A stretch of 41,074 nt of DNA. It comes from Entophlyctis helioformis (taxonomy: Eukaryota > Chytridiomycota > Chytridiomycetes > Chytridiales > Chytriomycetaceae). The notes beneath the pieces are model-generated. The model was not told where the DNA came from. It searched no databases and worked only from the letters and a program-made list of their open reading frames with translations. Below, piece after piece: positions 29,394 through 39,114 of the stretch. Position numbers and translations under genes: made by a program. Where the stretch lies: NCBI GenBank assembly GCA_025526915.1, contig JAHLKH010000211.1:1-41074 (forward strand). Reading direction: 5' to 3'. Position 1 is the first letter of the stretch, and every line of letters starts with the position of its first letter.

Positions 29394-30587
29394 ATGGAGA
29401 CACAGACAGCCGAAGCGGATGGTGGCCAGCAGCTGCCGCAGGGACACAGCCGATGGGACAGACTGCCCATGGAAATCCGCCTGCATGTCATGGGCTTTGC
29501 CTCTCTGCTCACACGCTACATCAACGGCCTCGTCTCCTTGCCGCCATCGCCATCGCAGCCGTCGCAACCGCCGTCGCCAGCCAGCATCAATAAGCCCGCC
29601 CGCAGCGCCACAGGCACCAACGATCCAGCCATGGAGATGGCGAGACTGCTGTGGACAGAAGCCCTCAAGATGGACTGGCACGGCGACCTGGGCAAGCTGC
29701 CCGACGTGTCCCTTGGCGTCGACGGCATCGGCGACATTGACATGGCGCTCGTGCAGTCGCGGTCCATGTACCTTCGCCTCTGTGCCCGCTTCCCGCACCA
29801 GTGCGACCGTGCCGACGATGCGCGCTGGTACCGTGCCTGGAACACGTACGACGTGGTCAGCAGCGACTGGTTCATCAACGACCGGCTGCACCACATCCCG
29901 ATGCGCCACTCGTGGTTCGATCTGCTCGACCTGCGGCACCCGGTCGCCTTTGGCTGGATCGCCATCCTGTTTGGGTACACGGGGCTCCTGCGCCACCTTG
30001 ACGCGCACGGACTCGCGCACATCCGCCTGTATGCCAAGTGCAACTACCTGGCGGTCATGGACGTGGCGGCGAGTCGCGGCCATGTGGACGTGCTGGCGAT
30101 GCTGCACCGCGCAGGCAACGCGGCCTGCACCAAGAGCGCCATGGACTGGGCCGCGCGCAACGGCCACCGCGACGTGGTCGAGTTCCTCCACGCGCACCGC
30201 AGCGAGGGCTGCGATCGCGCGGCCATGAACTGGGCGGCCGAGAACGGGCATCTGGGCATTGTGCAGTTCCTGCACGCCAACCGCACCGAGGGATGCACGA
30301 CGCACGCCGTGGACCTCGCGGCGATCCGCGGGCACATGGACGTGGTCGTGTGGCTGAGCACACACCGGTCCGAGGGATTCACAGCCGATGCCATCAAGGG
30401 AGCTGCGCGCTTCGGACACGTGGGCATTGTCGAGTATCTGGTGCAGCTCGTGACGCGGCCTGCGGTTCTGCGCGACGCCATCGAGGACCTCGTTGGGCTC
30501 ATGGGCAACGGCCAGGCGCATGGCGGCTTGGAGCGCGTCATGGCCGCGCTGATGGCGCGCATGGACGTGCTCGAGGGCCCCGCGTAG
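29394..30587 (+). CDS. F-box-like ankyrin-repeat protein, copy 1
   Basis: An intronless 397-aa ORF. An F-box-like helix lies at residues ~20-45 (WDRLPMEIRLHVMGFASLLT). A middle part (ARLLWTEALKMDW, DLGKLPDVSL, FDLLDLRHPVAFGWIAILFGYTG) is shared with the next gene. Residues ~220-350 hold five ankyrin-type units of a strict 28-residue period (AAENGHLGIVQFLHANRTEG type). Proteins of this build are expanded in chytrids and may be SCF-type adaptors that pick targets with the repeats; the substrate is unknown. The tandem paralogue lies 154 bp downstream on the same strand. Confidence 0.88.
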   Translation: METQTAEADGGQQLPQGHSRWDRLPMEIRLHVMGFASLLTRYINGLVSLPPSPSQPSQPPSPASINKPARSATGTNDPAMEMARLLWTEALKMDWHGDLGKLPDVSLGVDGIGDIDMALVQSRSMYLRLCARFPHQCDRADDARWYRAWNTYDVVSSDWFINDRLHHIPMRHSWFDLLDLRHPVAFGWIAILFGYTGLLRHLDAHGLAHIRLYAKCNYLAVMDVAASRGHVDVLAMLHRAGNAACTKSAMDWAARNGHRDVVEFLHAHRSEGCDRAAMNWAAENGHLGIVQFLHANRTEGCTTHAVDLAAIRGHMDVVVWLSTHRSEGFTADAIKGAARFGHVGIVEYLVQLVTRPAVLRDAIEDLVGLMGNGQAHGGLERVMAALMARMDVLEGPA

Positions 30588-30645
30588 TCTGCAGCCTCGC
30601 TGCGAATGAAGTGGATTGGATTGCTAATGGATTGCTTATGCATGT

Positions 30646-30676
30646 GCATTCGAGTATGCATTCGAGTATGCATTCG
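30646..30676. repeat. 12-bp tandem repeat GCATTCGAGTAT
   Basis: Two and a half copies between the two ankyrin genes, about 65 bp upstream of the second start codon. Confidence 0.8.
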
Positions 30677-30741
30677 GACAGCCTGCCTTTACTTGCACCA
30701 AGTCAGTGTCTCACGCACTTGCCCATCCAGCTGCGCTCTCA

Positions 30742-32639
30742 ATGGACGTCGATGGCTGGCTGGGGGGCCAGGTGGCCGCGCTTGATCTCGCGGACGCCCT
30801 TCCGTACGGACGCAGCTGGTGGGACCGGCTGCCCGCCGAGCTCTGGCTGGACGTGCTGGACGTGGCGGGCATCCTCACTCGCTTCCTGTGCCGTCTGCTA
30901 CGCACGCGTGAGCGCTGGACGACGAGGCCACGCGCCGTGCCATATGGCTCGATGCACTGGCCATGGGCTGGCTGGGCGACCTACGCAAGCTGCCCGCCTT
31001 ACGCCTCAGCGTCAGCGACCTGGTGGTCGTGCGGTCGAGAGCTATGCACCGGCACCTGCGTGTTGCCTTTCCTGCCCTCGACGTGCCGCACAGCCGCCAG
31101 CCCATGTCTCACGCGGGGTCTGCCCAGGCGACGGTGGCGCGGTTCGATGACGACAGCGATGCCGACGACGACAGCGACGATGCCGGCGACGATCTGGCTG
31201 CCGTGGATGATGACCTGTCTGCCCTGGACCACATCCCGCTGCGCAACTGCTGGTTCGATCTGGTTGACATGAGACACCCGCTGAGCGTCGGAGCCGTCGC
31301 CATCCTGTACGGCCACACAGACATGCTGCGGCATCTTGCGTTCAACATCAAGGCCATCCGTCTCGGCCAGTACCAGTCGCTCAAGACACGCAGCGTGCTT
31401 GGCGTCAAGAGTGTGCCGGCCATGGACTCTGCCGCTGAGCAGGGCCACCTGGACGTGTTGCGTATGCTGCACGACGCCGGCAGCACCGCGTGCACGACGG
31501 ATGCGATGGACAAGGCCGCTGCCAACGGACACCTGCAAGTCGTCATTTGGCTGCACACACACCGACGCGAGGGGTGCACTGCAAACGCCATGGACCACGC
31601 CGCTGCGTTTGGGCATCTGGACGTCGTTGTGTGGCTGCACGAGCATCGCGAGGAAGGCTGCACGGTGGACGCGATGGACCAGGCTGCCATGCGCGGCCAC
31701 TTTGGCGTGCTGCGATGGCTGCACGAGCACACCAAGGCTGGATGCTCGAGCAATGCCATGGACTGGGCGGCTGGCAACGGGCATCTCGCCATTGTCAAGT
31801 GGCTGCACGAGACGCGCACCGAGGAATGCACCTTCCAGGCGATGGACGAGGCGGCGTCTAAGGGCCATCTTGACATTGTGCAGTGGCTGCATTTCAACCG
31901 ATCGGAAGGATGCACCAGCAAAGCCATGGATCGTGCAGCAGCAAACGGACACTTGAGCGTGATGGAGTTTCTCAACATCAACCGCACCGAGGGATGCACC
32001 ATTGACGCGATGGACCATGCGGCGGGTGCTGGACGCATTGATGCGCTCGAGTGGCTCAATGCGCATCGCTGGGAGGGATGCAGTAAGGCTGCCATGAACG
32101 AGGCTGCTGCCAACGGCCATCTGCACGCAGTCAAGTGGCTGCATGCTCATCGACGCGAAGGATGCAGCAAGATCGCGATGGACGCCGCCGCCGAGCACGG
32201 CCATCTGCACGTGGTTCAGTGGCTGCACACGAACCGCAGAGAAGGCTGCACGACCCGTGCGATGGATGCCGCAGCCGAGAACGGGTTTCTGGAGATTGTG
32301 CGTTGGCTCCACTTCCATCGCAAGACGGGATGCACCAAGGCCGCCATCGACCGCGCTGCCGCCAACGGGCATCTGGAGACTGTGCAGTGGCTGTATGCGA
32401 ACAGGAGCGAAGGATACACGGTTGCTGCCCTCGAAGAAGCTGAGCTCAACGGACATGTCGAGGTGGCCAAGTGGCTGCAACGCCGACCGCCTCTGAGAGA
32501 AGAGCTCGACAAGCGGCGACGTCACGGCCGTGGGCGATCGTCAGCCAGCGAAGCCAGAACAGGACCGCTGGCGGCTTCCACGCAAGAGGACACGAGCATG
32601 GGCTGGATGGTGTCGTCGGCATGGCCGTCGCTCGGCTGA
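30742..32639 (+). CDS. F-box-like ankyrin-repeat protein, copy 2, with apparent frameshift
   Basis: ATG 30742 opens MDVDGWLGGQ, then the F-box-like WWDRLPAELWLDVLDVAGILTRF. At ~30905-30912 the frame breaks: homology to copy 1 continues in the next frame as ALDDEATRRAIWLDALAMGWLGDLRKLP and runs open to the TGA at 32637-32639. The shift equals one missing base (or two extra) in GCACGCGTGAGCGC. No GT-AG intron keeps both parts in phase, so this is either a sequencing error or a damaged gene; ATG 30963 could start a truncated 558-aa form. An acidic loop (DDDSDADDDSDD) precedes thirteen 28-residue ankyrin units of the pattern AMDxAAxxGHLxxVxWLHxHR. Confidence 0.8.
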
Positions 32640-32711
32640 TCGCATGCAGATCGCTGGTCAATGCAGCCCAATGAATGCCACGGCTTTGACCAGAAGTTGC
32701 CAACGCTGTCG

Positions 32712-33732
32712 ATGAGCTGCCAGGACGAGTCTCACTCGCACGACCACAGCGGACACTCGCACGGCCACGGCCACGGCCACGGCCATGACCACGACCACGA
32801 CCACGACGGGCCGGACAGAGGCGACGAGTTCACGCTGTACACGCAGGTCAACTACGACGGCGTGCGGTGTCTGAACGAGGCGGCGGACGGGTGAGCGCCG
32901 TTGGTGGCCGGCACCAGGCAGCAGCAGGCAGCAGCGACTCACCGCTCGAGTGGCGTGGCGCTCTGCAGGTCTGCGCGCAAGGTGTTCAAGCCGTGGGACC
33001 AGCGCTTTGACACGACGGCGGTGAGTGCCTGTCCTCGGCTGTTCGCAGAGGGCGACTCACGCTGACCAGTGCGAGGGAGCAGTTCATCGAGAGCGACGCA
33101 GACGAGCAGCTCATCCTGTTCATTCCGTGAGTGCGGTGGTGGTGGCATGGCAGCCAGATCGGGCCGGTGTCGCACGCATGCATGCACACGCAACGACAAG
33201 CGTCGCTCACTGCACCGGCACATGCGACAGGTTCACCGGCCTCGTCAAGCTCAAGTCGATTGCGCTGCTGGGCTTCAACGACAGCAGCACGCCAGCCACC
33301 ATGAAGGCGTTCACGAACCGCGAGGATGTCGACTTTGACACGGTCGAGTCGACCACGGCGCAGCAGGAGTGGGAGCTGATCGAGAGCGTGCCGTCCAAGG
33401 ACAGCATCCCCGAGTATCCAACCAAGATGGCACGGTTCTCGAACCTGCGCAACCTGACCCTGTACTTCCCGGCCAACTTTGGTGCGTCGACTACCAAGAT
33501 CCGATACATTGGGCTCAAGGGCGAGTGGACGCAGATCAGCAAGAACCCTGTGATTACGCTGTACGAGGTATGCATGCCTTCATTGGCGACGGGTCTGGGC
33601 TGCGTGCGGGTGTCTGTTTGGGGAGGCGGCTGGCTGACATGATGATGATGATGTGGTGGTGGACAGTCTGCACCGAACCCAAACGACCACAAGATCAAGG
33701 GCACAACCACCAATGGCAGCATCATCCAGTGA
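32712..33732 (+). CDS. PITHD1: PITH domain-containing protein
   Basis: Five exons: 32712-32890, 32969-33020, 33083-33126, 33231-33567, 33667-33732; 678 nt, 225 aa, close to the 211 aa of animal PITHD1. The His-rich N-terminus (GHGHGHGHDHDHDHD) also occurs in PITHD1. The PITH (DUF1000) signature is complete: CLNEAADG, VFKPWDQRFD, FIESDADEQLILFIPF, VKLKSIALLG, KMARFSNLRNLTLYF, NFGASTTKIRYIGLKGEW, APNPNDHKI. PITH is the proteasome-interacting fold first seen in thioredoxin-like TXNL1; no thioredoxin domain is present here. An in-frame ATG at 32661 is a possible earlier start. The last exon has an orphan copy at 34914-34979. Confidence 0.95.
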
Positions 33733-34441
33733 GGCGGCAGATGCCAACCAGCCGCACTTGTCCGAGTAAAGCATCAACTTGCATTATCCACGTTGCTGAT
33801 GCACCAGCATGTCCAGCGCCATTCGTCGCTGTGCTCGGCTAGCATATAGAGCCAGACGACCAGCAACCGATCCAGGCAATGCCGTTTATTCACATCTTGT
33901 TCTTGAGCACATACTTGGTGTGCGATCCGGTGGCAACAATGCGCCGCTCCTCGTCCGAGCCGGTCTTGCTGCACAGGATCTCGTATGTGATGTATGCCAG
34001 CCGACCGCTGGCCTTGTTGACCTTGTTGACAATGTACAGCGTGTCGCCTTGCTTGGCGGCATCGACGTACTCGATTGTGATGGCTGCAGACACTGAGTTG
34101 GTCGAACCGGGATGGACAGCCGACAGAGCGATGGACGTGCACATGTCTCCCAGCTGCGTCGGTGGAGTGCAGAGTGTCAGCTTGCTTGACGTCTGGAGAG
34201 AGGCAGAGGCAGAGGCAGGAGAGGCAGGTGCAGTGTGACGTACAAATGGATGGACACCGCCATGCACAGAGCCATAATGGTTGAGCATGTCCTCCGTCAC
34301 GTCGACGCTCAGCACGAGCACGGACGAGTCAAACGACACCAGCTTGAGACGGCGGAGAATGCTGTACCCATACGACGTTTGACCAGCCGTCGACACGATA
34401 GTGTCCAGGTCTGCCTGTGTAAACTCCCGCTTGGGTGTCAT
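33631..34441. repeat. Segmental duplication, unit A (PITH 3' end + thioesterase 1)
   Basis: Matches 34875-35687 at an offset of 1244-1247 bp. The part from 33631 to ~34010 is almost identical to unit B (one ATG triplet more in B, one base change in the thioesterase 3' end). Divergence rises towards 34441, and the similarity stops near the thioesterase start codon. Confidence 0.9.
33890..34441 (-). CDS. Hotdog-fold thioesterase (4HBT/PaaI-ACOT13-like), copy 1
   Basis: Two exons, 34441-34244 and 34153-33890, give 153 aa, the normal length for a single hotdog acyl-CoA thioesterase. Motifs: TEDMLNHYGSVHGGVHPFL (the N/H...HGG active-site helix), TSIALSA, SVSAAITIEYVDAAKQGD, GRLAYITYEIL and a C-terminal VATGSHTKYVL. 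The 90-nt intron falls right after HGGVHPF. An acceptor 39 nt earlier (34193) is also in frame here but would insert residues that break the hotdog spacing, and it would shift the frame in copy 2. AATAAA overlaps the stop codon (TGAATAAA). The gene converges on PITHD1. Confidence 0.92.
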   Translation of the reverse strand: MTPKREFTQADLDTIVSTAGQTSYGYSILRRLKLVSFDSSVLVLSVDVTEDMLNHYGSVHGGVHPFVRHTAPASPASASASLQTSSKLTLCTPPTQLGDMCTSIALSAVHPGSTNSVSAAITIEYVDAAKQGDTLYIVNKVNKASGRLAYITYEILCSKTGSDEERRIVATGSHTKYVLKNKM

Positions 34442-34874
34442 GGGTGTCTGTGTGTGTGCTTGCATGTGTGTGGGTGTGTGTGAGGGAGAGAGTGTATGAG
34501 AGTGCAAGTTTTTATGAGCGTCGTGGCGATAGCGGTGGCGATGATTTTTGTTACGAGTGGCGGCAACCATTAACGCGACTCCAGCCAGGCCGCGGCCAAT
34601 CACATGGGATGCAATTCCGCACCGCCGGGCTATCCCTGCAGTGGTTAATGCACTTACCGAGCCAAACAACGCTGGATGCCGCTTCATGAGCGTGTGCACC
34701 CAGGCCCTTTTATAACAATCAGTGTGGCGCTCTGTACGCCAGCTAGCCATTAAACCGCCTTTGACGGACTGCTGTTTATGCAAGAGTGGTGGCGCTTCAA
34801 CGTCATGCATTGTTCCATTAATAGCGCGTCATTGTGTGCACCATCGCGCTCCAGGAGCGTTGTTGTTGGGCGAT
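34442..34874. other. Spacer between the duplicated units, upstream region of thioesterase 1
   Basis: About 430 bp of single-copy sequence with a GTGT-rich stretch (34450-34490). It must contain the thioesterase 1 promoter. No gene is seen. Confidence 0.5.
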
Positions 34875-34913
34875 TGGCTGACATGATGATGATGATGATG
34901 TGGTGGTGGACAG

Positions 34914-34979
34914 TCTGCACCGAACCCAAACGACCACAAGATCAAGGGCACAACCACCAATGGCAGCATCATCCAGTGA
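34914..34979 (+). pseudogene. Orphan copy of the last PITHD1 exon
   Basis: Sequence is identical to PITH exon 5 (33667-33732), including its TGA and the preceding GGTGGACAG acceptor, but no other PITH exons lie upstream. It is a duplication by-product, not a gene. Confidence 0.92.
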
Positions 34980-35136
34980 GGCGGCAGATGCCAACCAGCC
35001 GCACTTGTCCGAGTAAAGCATCAACTTGCATTATCCACGTTGCTGATGCACCAGCATGTCCAGCGCCATTCGTCGCTGTGCTCGGCTAGCATATAGAGCC
35101 AGACGACCAGCAACCGATCCAGGCAATGCCGTTTAT

Positions 35137-35687
35137 TCACATCTTGTTCTTGAGCACATACTTGGTGTGCGATCCCGTGGCAACAATGCGCCGCTCCTCG
35201 TCCGAGCCGGTCTTGCTGCACAGGATCTCGTATGTGATGTATGCCAGCCGACCACCGGCCTTGTTGACCTTGCTGACAATGTACAGCGTGTCGCCCAACT
35301 TGGCGGCATCAGCGTACTCGACCGTCATGGCCACAGAGACGGAGATGGACGACCCTGGATGGACAGCCGACAGAGCGATGGACGTGCATACGTCGGCCAG
35401 CTGCGTCGGTGGAGTGCAGGGAGTGTCAGCTTGCTTGACGTCTGGAGAGAGAGAGAGAGGCAGAGGCCGAGGCAGTGCGGACGTACAAATGGGTGGACAC
35501 CGCCGTGAACAGCGTCGAGACCGTTGAGCATGTCCTCCGTCACGTCGACGCTCAGCACGAGCACGGGCGAGTCAAACGACACCATCTTGAGACGGCGGGC
35601 AATGCTGTACCCGTACGACGTCTGTCCGAACGAGTGCGACATGGCAGCGTCCAGCTCTGCCTGCGTTATCACTCGCTTTGCTGCCAT
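35137..35687 (-). CDS. Hotdog-fold thioesterase, copy 2
   Basis: Exons 35687-35487 and 35400-35137, 154 aa. Exon 1 (MAAKRVITQAELDAAMSH...) is about three-quarters identical in protein sequence to copy 1 and keeps QTSYGYSI, VLVLSVDVTEDML and AVHGGVHPF. Exon 2 is nearly the same, with the last 38 residues identical. The copy has two extra bases relative to copy 1 at ~35418, but these lie inside the 86-nt intron when the acceptor at GACGCAG is used, so the gene is intact. The same TGAATAAA overlap of stop and poly(A) signal is present. Likely an acyl-CoA thioesterase of similar substrate; localisation is unclear. Confidence 0.9.
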
Positions 35688-36286
35688 CGGTGCCTGTGTG
35701 TGGTCGTTGGGCGGCTGGCGGCGGATGTGTTCGGAGAACTGGTGGCAAAGCAGATCTGGCTGGTGGACGGGGATGGACGAGTGCTGCGTGTGGCACTGCG
35801 CATCAGGTGTGCTGGCCGGCAGTGTTCGACATGAGCTGGCCGCCGCACATGGACGCAGCTGCAAGTGGGCCGTGTGAGCGTGCGCCAGGAACGGGGGACG
35901 GCAGGCACAGCGGGCAGTGGGCAGTGGGCAGTGCGAGCAGCGAGCGCAGACGGCCGTTTCCCAGCGAGCCAGAGCAGCCGCTGTGCACCAAGCGCCGTGC
36001 AGATCGGATGGCGGGCGGATGGCGGACGGATGGCGGACGTGGATGGCGGACGGAGGGCCGTTGCGCTTCAGCGTGTCTGGGCTGCAGACGGCGGCGTGGA
36101 AGTCGCCCCTGCCAGATCAGGCGACGACGCACTGCCGGCGTGCTGGGCCGGGGCTGGAGACGCGGCATTTTGGATCGCCCGTGAGCGTGTCCGAGTACGT
36201 GAGCGTGTGCCGCCGGCCTGGATTGCTGCTGGATCGCTGCTGCTGTTGCTGTGAGAGTGCCTGCAGGTCGAGGCGGAAGGGTCTGT

Positions 36287-36333
<47 letters not shown>

Positions 36334-36491
36334 CTCAGATCAGCATCAATGCATCACCGCGTCAACTGGCGGCATCGGGCGTGCACCAGCGGAGGCGGGA
36401 CGGAGGTTGGTGGGCGATCCAAGGACCGCTCGATGCGCTCGGCCTTTCCGACTCTCCACCAACACAACCACCAACCAGCCAGCCATCGCAC
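35688..36491. other. Low-complexity intergenic region
   Basis: Upstream of thioesterase 2. It contains GGGCAGTGGGCAGTG (~35908-35925), GGCGGATGGCGGAC tandem units (~36005-36055) and a CA microsatellite. ORFs here look like random reading of repeats. No convincing gene. Confidence 0.5.
36288..36330. repeat. (CA)n microsatellite
   Basis: An uninterrupted CA dinucleotide run of 43 bp. Confidence 0.97.
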
Positions 36492-37516
36492 ATGGCACCG
36501 CCCATCTGCAACGACCTCCACTCGCCCGCAGATACGCTGGTGCCGACTGCCGGCATACCCACGCTCATGCCTTCACTCACACACTTATGCCCACACGGCC
36601 TCGCAGCCTCGACGCCAGCCGCCATGCAGCCAACACGACGGAATCTGCTGCCGCCGCCACCACCATCGGCAAGGACGAGCGGCATCGTGGACGTGCATCG
36701 TGCTGGCATCGTGGCAGAAGGAGGGCTGCGGGACGAGCGTCAGCAACAACAGCGTCGACAGCAGCAGCAACGGCCACGCAAGACGCAGCCGACCGACACG
36801 GCGGCAGTCTGTGCGGCAGGCGGCGCGGCATCTGGCAGCGTGACTGGCCGTCTCGGTCGCCATGACGTCATGCAGGTACACTCCACCACGCTGCCGTGTC
36901 ATGCCATGCTGTCCCGTGCTCTTCATGCTGCCCCATGCATTGTCGGCAGCAGCGCCAGTGGACGGGCAGATCGGCGTGCCGCTGTGCACAGCAGCCGCAG
37001 CACCCGTGGTGTCCGTGACGTCCGTCCATGTGGCACACGGCACGAAAGAAAACCAGCAGAGCGCTGACGCTTGAACGGCCGCTGTGATCGCGATGCTCAT
37101 CTGCCTGCTCATCTGCTTGCACATCTGCTGGCTCATCTGCTTGCTCATGCACCGGCCGCCAGTTGGCCGGCATGCTGCGACGCCGCCTGCGTGCTGCCCT
37201 CCCACGCACACTGCCAACACACACTGCCACATCAACACAGACACCAACACTGGCACCAACATCCACTCCTGCAACACACCGCGTGCCCATCAACACTTGT
37301 GGCTTCGACCCAGAACAGCAAGACGAGCAGGCACCGCCGCCGCCGCCAGGTCCGATGCAGTCGCCTTCCGGATCGTCCATCATCGACCGGCCAGCGATCC
37401 AGCCCGTCTGCACGCCATGGACGCCGTCAGAACATTATGGCATGCACACAAGCACAAGTGCAAGTGCAAGCGCAAGTGCACAGGCCATGCTGTCCATCTC
37501 GAACCTTGCATCATAA
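36492..37516 (+). CDS. Uncertain Pro/Gln/Ser-rich protein
   Basis: Tentative two-exon model: 36492-36875 (MAPPICNDLHSPADTL..., Q-rich after residue 75) and 37241-37516 (TPTLAPTSTP... QAPPPPPGPMQSPSG... LSISNLAS), about 219 aa, with donor GTACAC and acceptor AACACAG in phase 0. Support is only composition: an atypical polyproline run, a P/S-rich end and a sensible stop. A third stretch in another frame (~36925-37074, SAAAPVDGQIGVPL) also looks protein-like and may be a middle exon, so the model is likely incomplete. No domain was recognised. Confidence 0.3.
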
Positions 37517-37683
37517 TAGAGTGTATCACGAGTAAAGAACAGTCATATTGATGAAAGCATTCTGTATTGGTGAAAGATACGACAAGTGGTGCACATAAGA
37601 GACGAGACAGTGCAGCAGGGGGCTGCACACACACGCACACACGCAGACATGCGCGCGAGCCAAGGCGCAGAGTGGCGCGGAAT

Positions 37684-38989
37684 CTATTCCTCGCGGGCAT
37701 CGGCACCAGTCTTGCGGAGATTGGCGCCAGCGCCGTCCGTCTCGTCGTCCTCCTCCTCAACAACGACCACCTCGTCGGCGTCCTCCTGCTCGTGCTTGTC
37801 GGCAATCAGGAGATCGTCGAGCAGGTCGTCAATGGCGCTTGAGACGCGGTCTGCATCGGAAGGCTCGCCCGTCTGCTCCTGCTGCTGGCTGTCTGCCGTC
37901 TCAAGGTACTTGCCGCCAATCTCGCGGCGGCTACCCATGGACACGCCGAGCGCGCCGCGCGACTGCTCGTTGAGGCTGAGCAGCTTGGACGACACGGTCG
38001 TGTCGCCGGTGGGGATGGAGGGGTTGTACACCTCGCGTCTGCCGCCCATGGCGCCCATGCCAGCCTGCGACACGGAGCTAGCAAAGCCCTGGAGGAGCGG
38101 GACGGCCGCCTTGGACTGCAGCAGCTGCTCGGCGGTGAACGAACGCTCGGTCTTTTGTGCAAGCTTGGGGCCGAGACGGGCACCCTGGAAGCCGCGCTTC
38201 TCGGCATGGCGAGCGAGCGAGTAGATGGCACCAACAACCTGCCGTGCGATGCCGTGCGATGCAATGTGTGAGCTGCAAGAGGTCCCTGTGACGATGCAAA
38301 TTTTCGCTGTGTGGGATTGTGGCTGCCTGGCAGCGGCGTGTGTGTGACCAGGCGAGCCGGGCAAGCCGGGCAGGGCTCGCACGCTGCCGATGGCGTGTGG
38401 CGGGCGGGCGGCTGGGCTGGACAGGGCCGAGCCGGGCAGAGCGACCGCCAGACCAGGCAGCAGTTGGTGCTGCGGCAGCTGCCTTCAGCCAGGATCCCCG
38501 TGGGCAGCCGGCCCGCCTCACAGCCAGCCTCACAGCCAACCTGAAACGAGCAGCGGCGTTTCACACGCTGGACAACGCCATCGGCCACCACACAGAGCGC
38601 AGTGCACACACACACACAGCGAGCGAGCGAGAGGCGGCACGCACCTGGTTGATGTTCTTGGCCTCGAACAGGTCGACGGTCTGGAACGACTCAAACGACG
38701 GCACGCCGAGCTCGGTCATGCGCTCGAGGAACTTGTGGATGTTCTCCATCTGCTTGAACGGCAGCTTCGACTCGGCAATCTTGATGGGCTTCTCGGGGCA
38801 GATGGCGTTCATGGCCTTGCACAGAATCACGCCCGACTTGAGGTTCTCGGCGAACGAGAGCGACGCATCAAACTGCAAGCCCGAGACGCTCTCGATGTAT
38901 GCCTGCGCCTCGGCCTCGCGCGCGGGGTCGTACTTGGCTGCCGCCTTGGCCGCGAGGTCCTTGTCGAGGGATTGCACAACGTCGGCCAT
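37684..38989 (-). CDS. Calponin/transgelin-like actin-binding protein
   Basis: Exons 38989-38645 and 38238-37684, 900 nt, 299 aa; the 406-nt intron is long for this region. The single calponin-homology domain covers residues ~15-140 (DASLSFAENLKSGVILCKAMN, FKQMENIHKFLE, TVDLFEAKNINQ, VVGAIYSLAR). The SQAGM...RREVY segment and MGSRREIGGKYL are degenerate calponin-type repeats that bind actin filaments. Fungal relatives are Scp1/Stg1 (about 200 aa). This protein adds a C-terminal disordered part with an acidic run (VVVVEEEDDET). It acts in the actin cytoskeleton. It shares a 125-bp divergent promoter with the WD40 gene. Confidence 0.92.
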
Positions 38990-39114
38990 TTGGTGTTGTT
39001 GGGTGTTTGGCGAACTTGGAATTTGTGGAAATGCTGAATTTGGCCAGTTTCAGCCTGTCACTCGACACGACACGACACGACTCAACAAGACTCGACACAA
39101 CTCGGCACGACACG
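38990..39114. promoter_or_regulatory. Divergent promoter with CACGACACGA repeats
   Basis: Holds several near-copies of GACACGACACGACTC (39065-39113) immediately before the WD40-gene ATG. No TATA box was seen. Confidence 0.4.

Larger units (their letters stand above)
34875..35687. repeat. Segmental duplication, unit B (orphan PITH exon + thioesterase 2)
   Basis: Second copy of 33631-34441, starting at TGGCTGACATGATG inside what was PITH intron 4. The breakpoint in the intron explains why only the last PITH exon was carried along. Confidence 0.9.

Noticed and set aside
31430..32480. 84-bp periodic DNA as a satellite or CRISPR-like array
   Set aside because: The periodicity is the coding of 28-residue ankyrin units; the units differ in sequence and keep an open frame. 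No identical repeats with unique spacers exist.
34193..34243. 51-nt intron with acceptor at 34193 for thioesterase 1
   Set aside because: It would add residues that disturb hotdog spacing, and the same site would shift the frame in copy 2. The acceptor at GACGCAG works in both.
35418..35425. Two-base insertion in thioesterase 2 as an inactivating frameshift
   Set aside because: The extra bases lie within the intron under the preferred splice model, so the reading frame is intact.
36068..36330. Minus-strand ORFs starting with Val/Cys alternation
   Set aside because: They are translations of the CA microsatellite.
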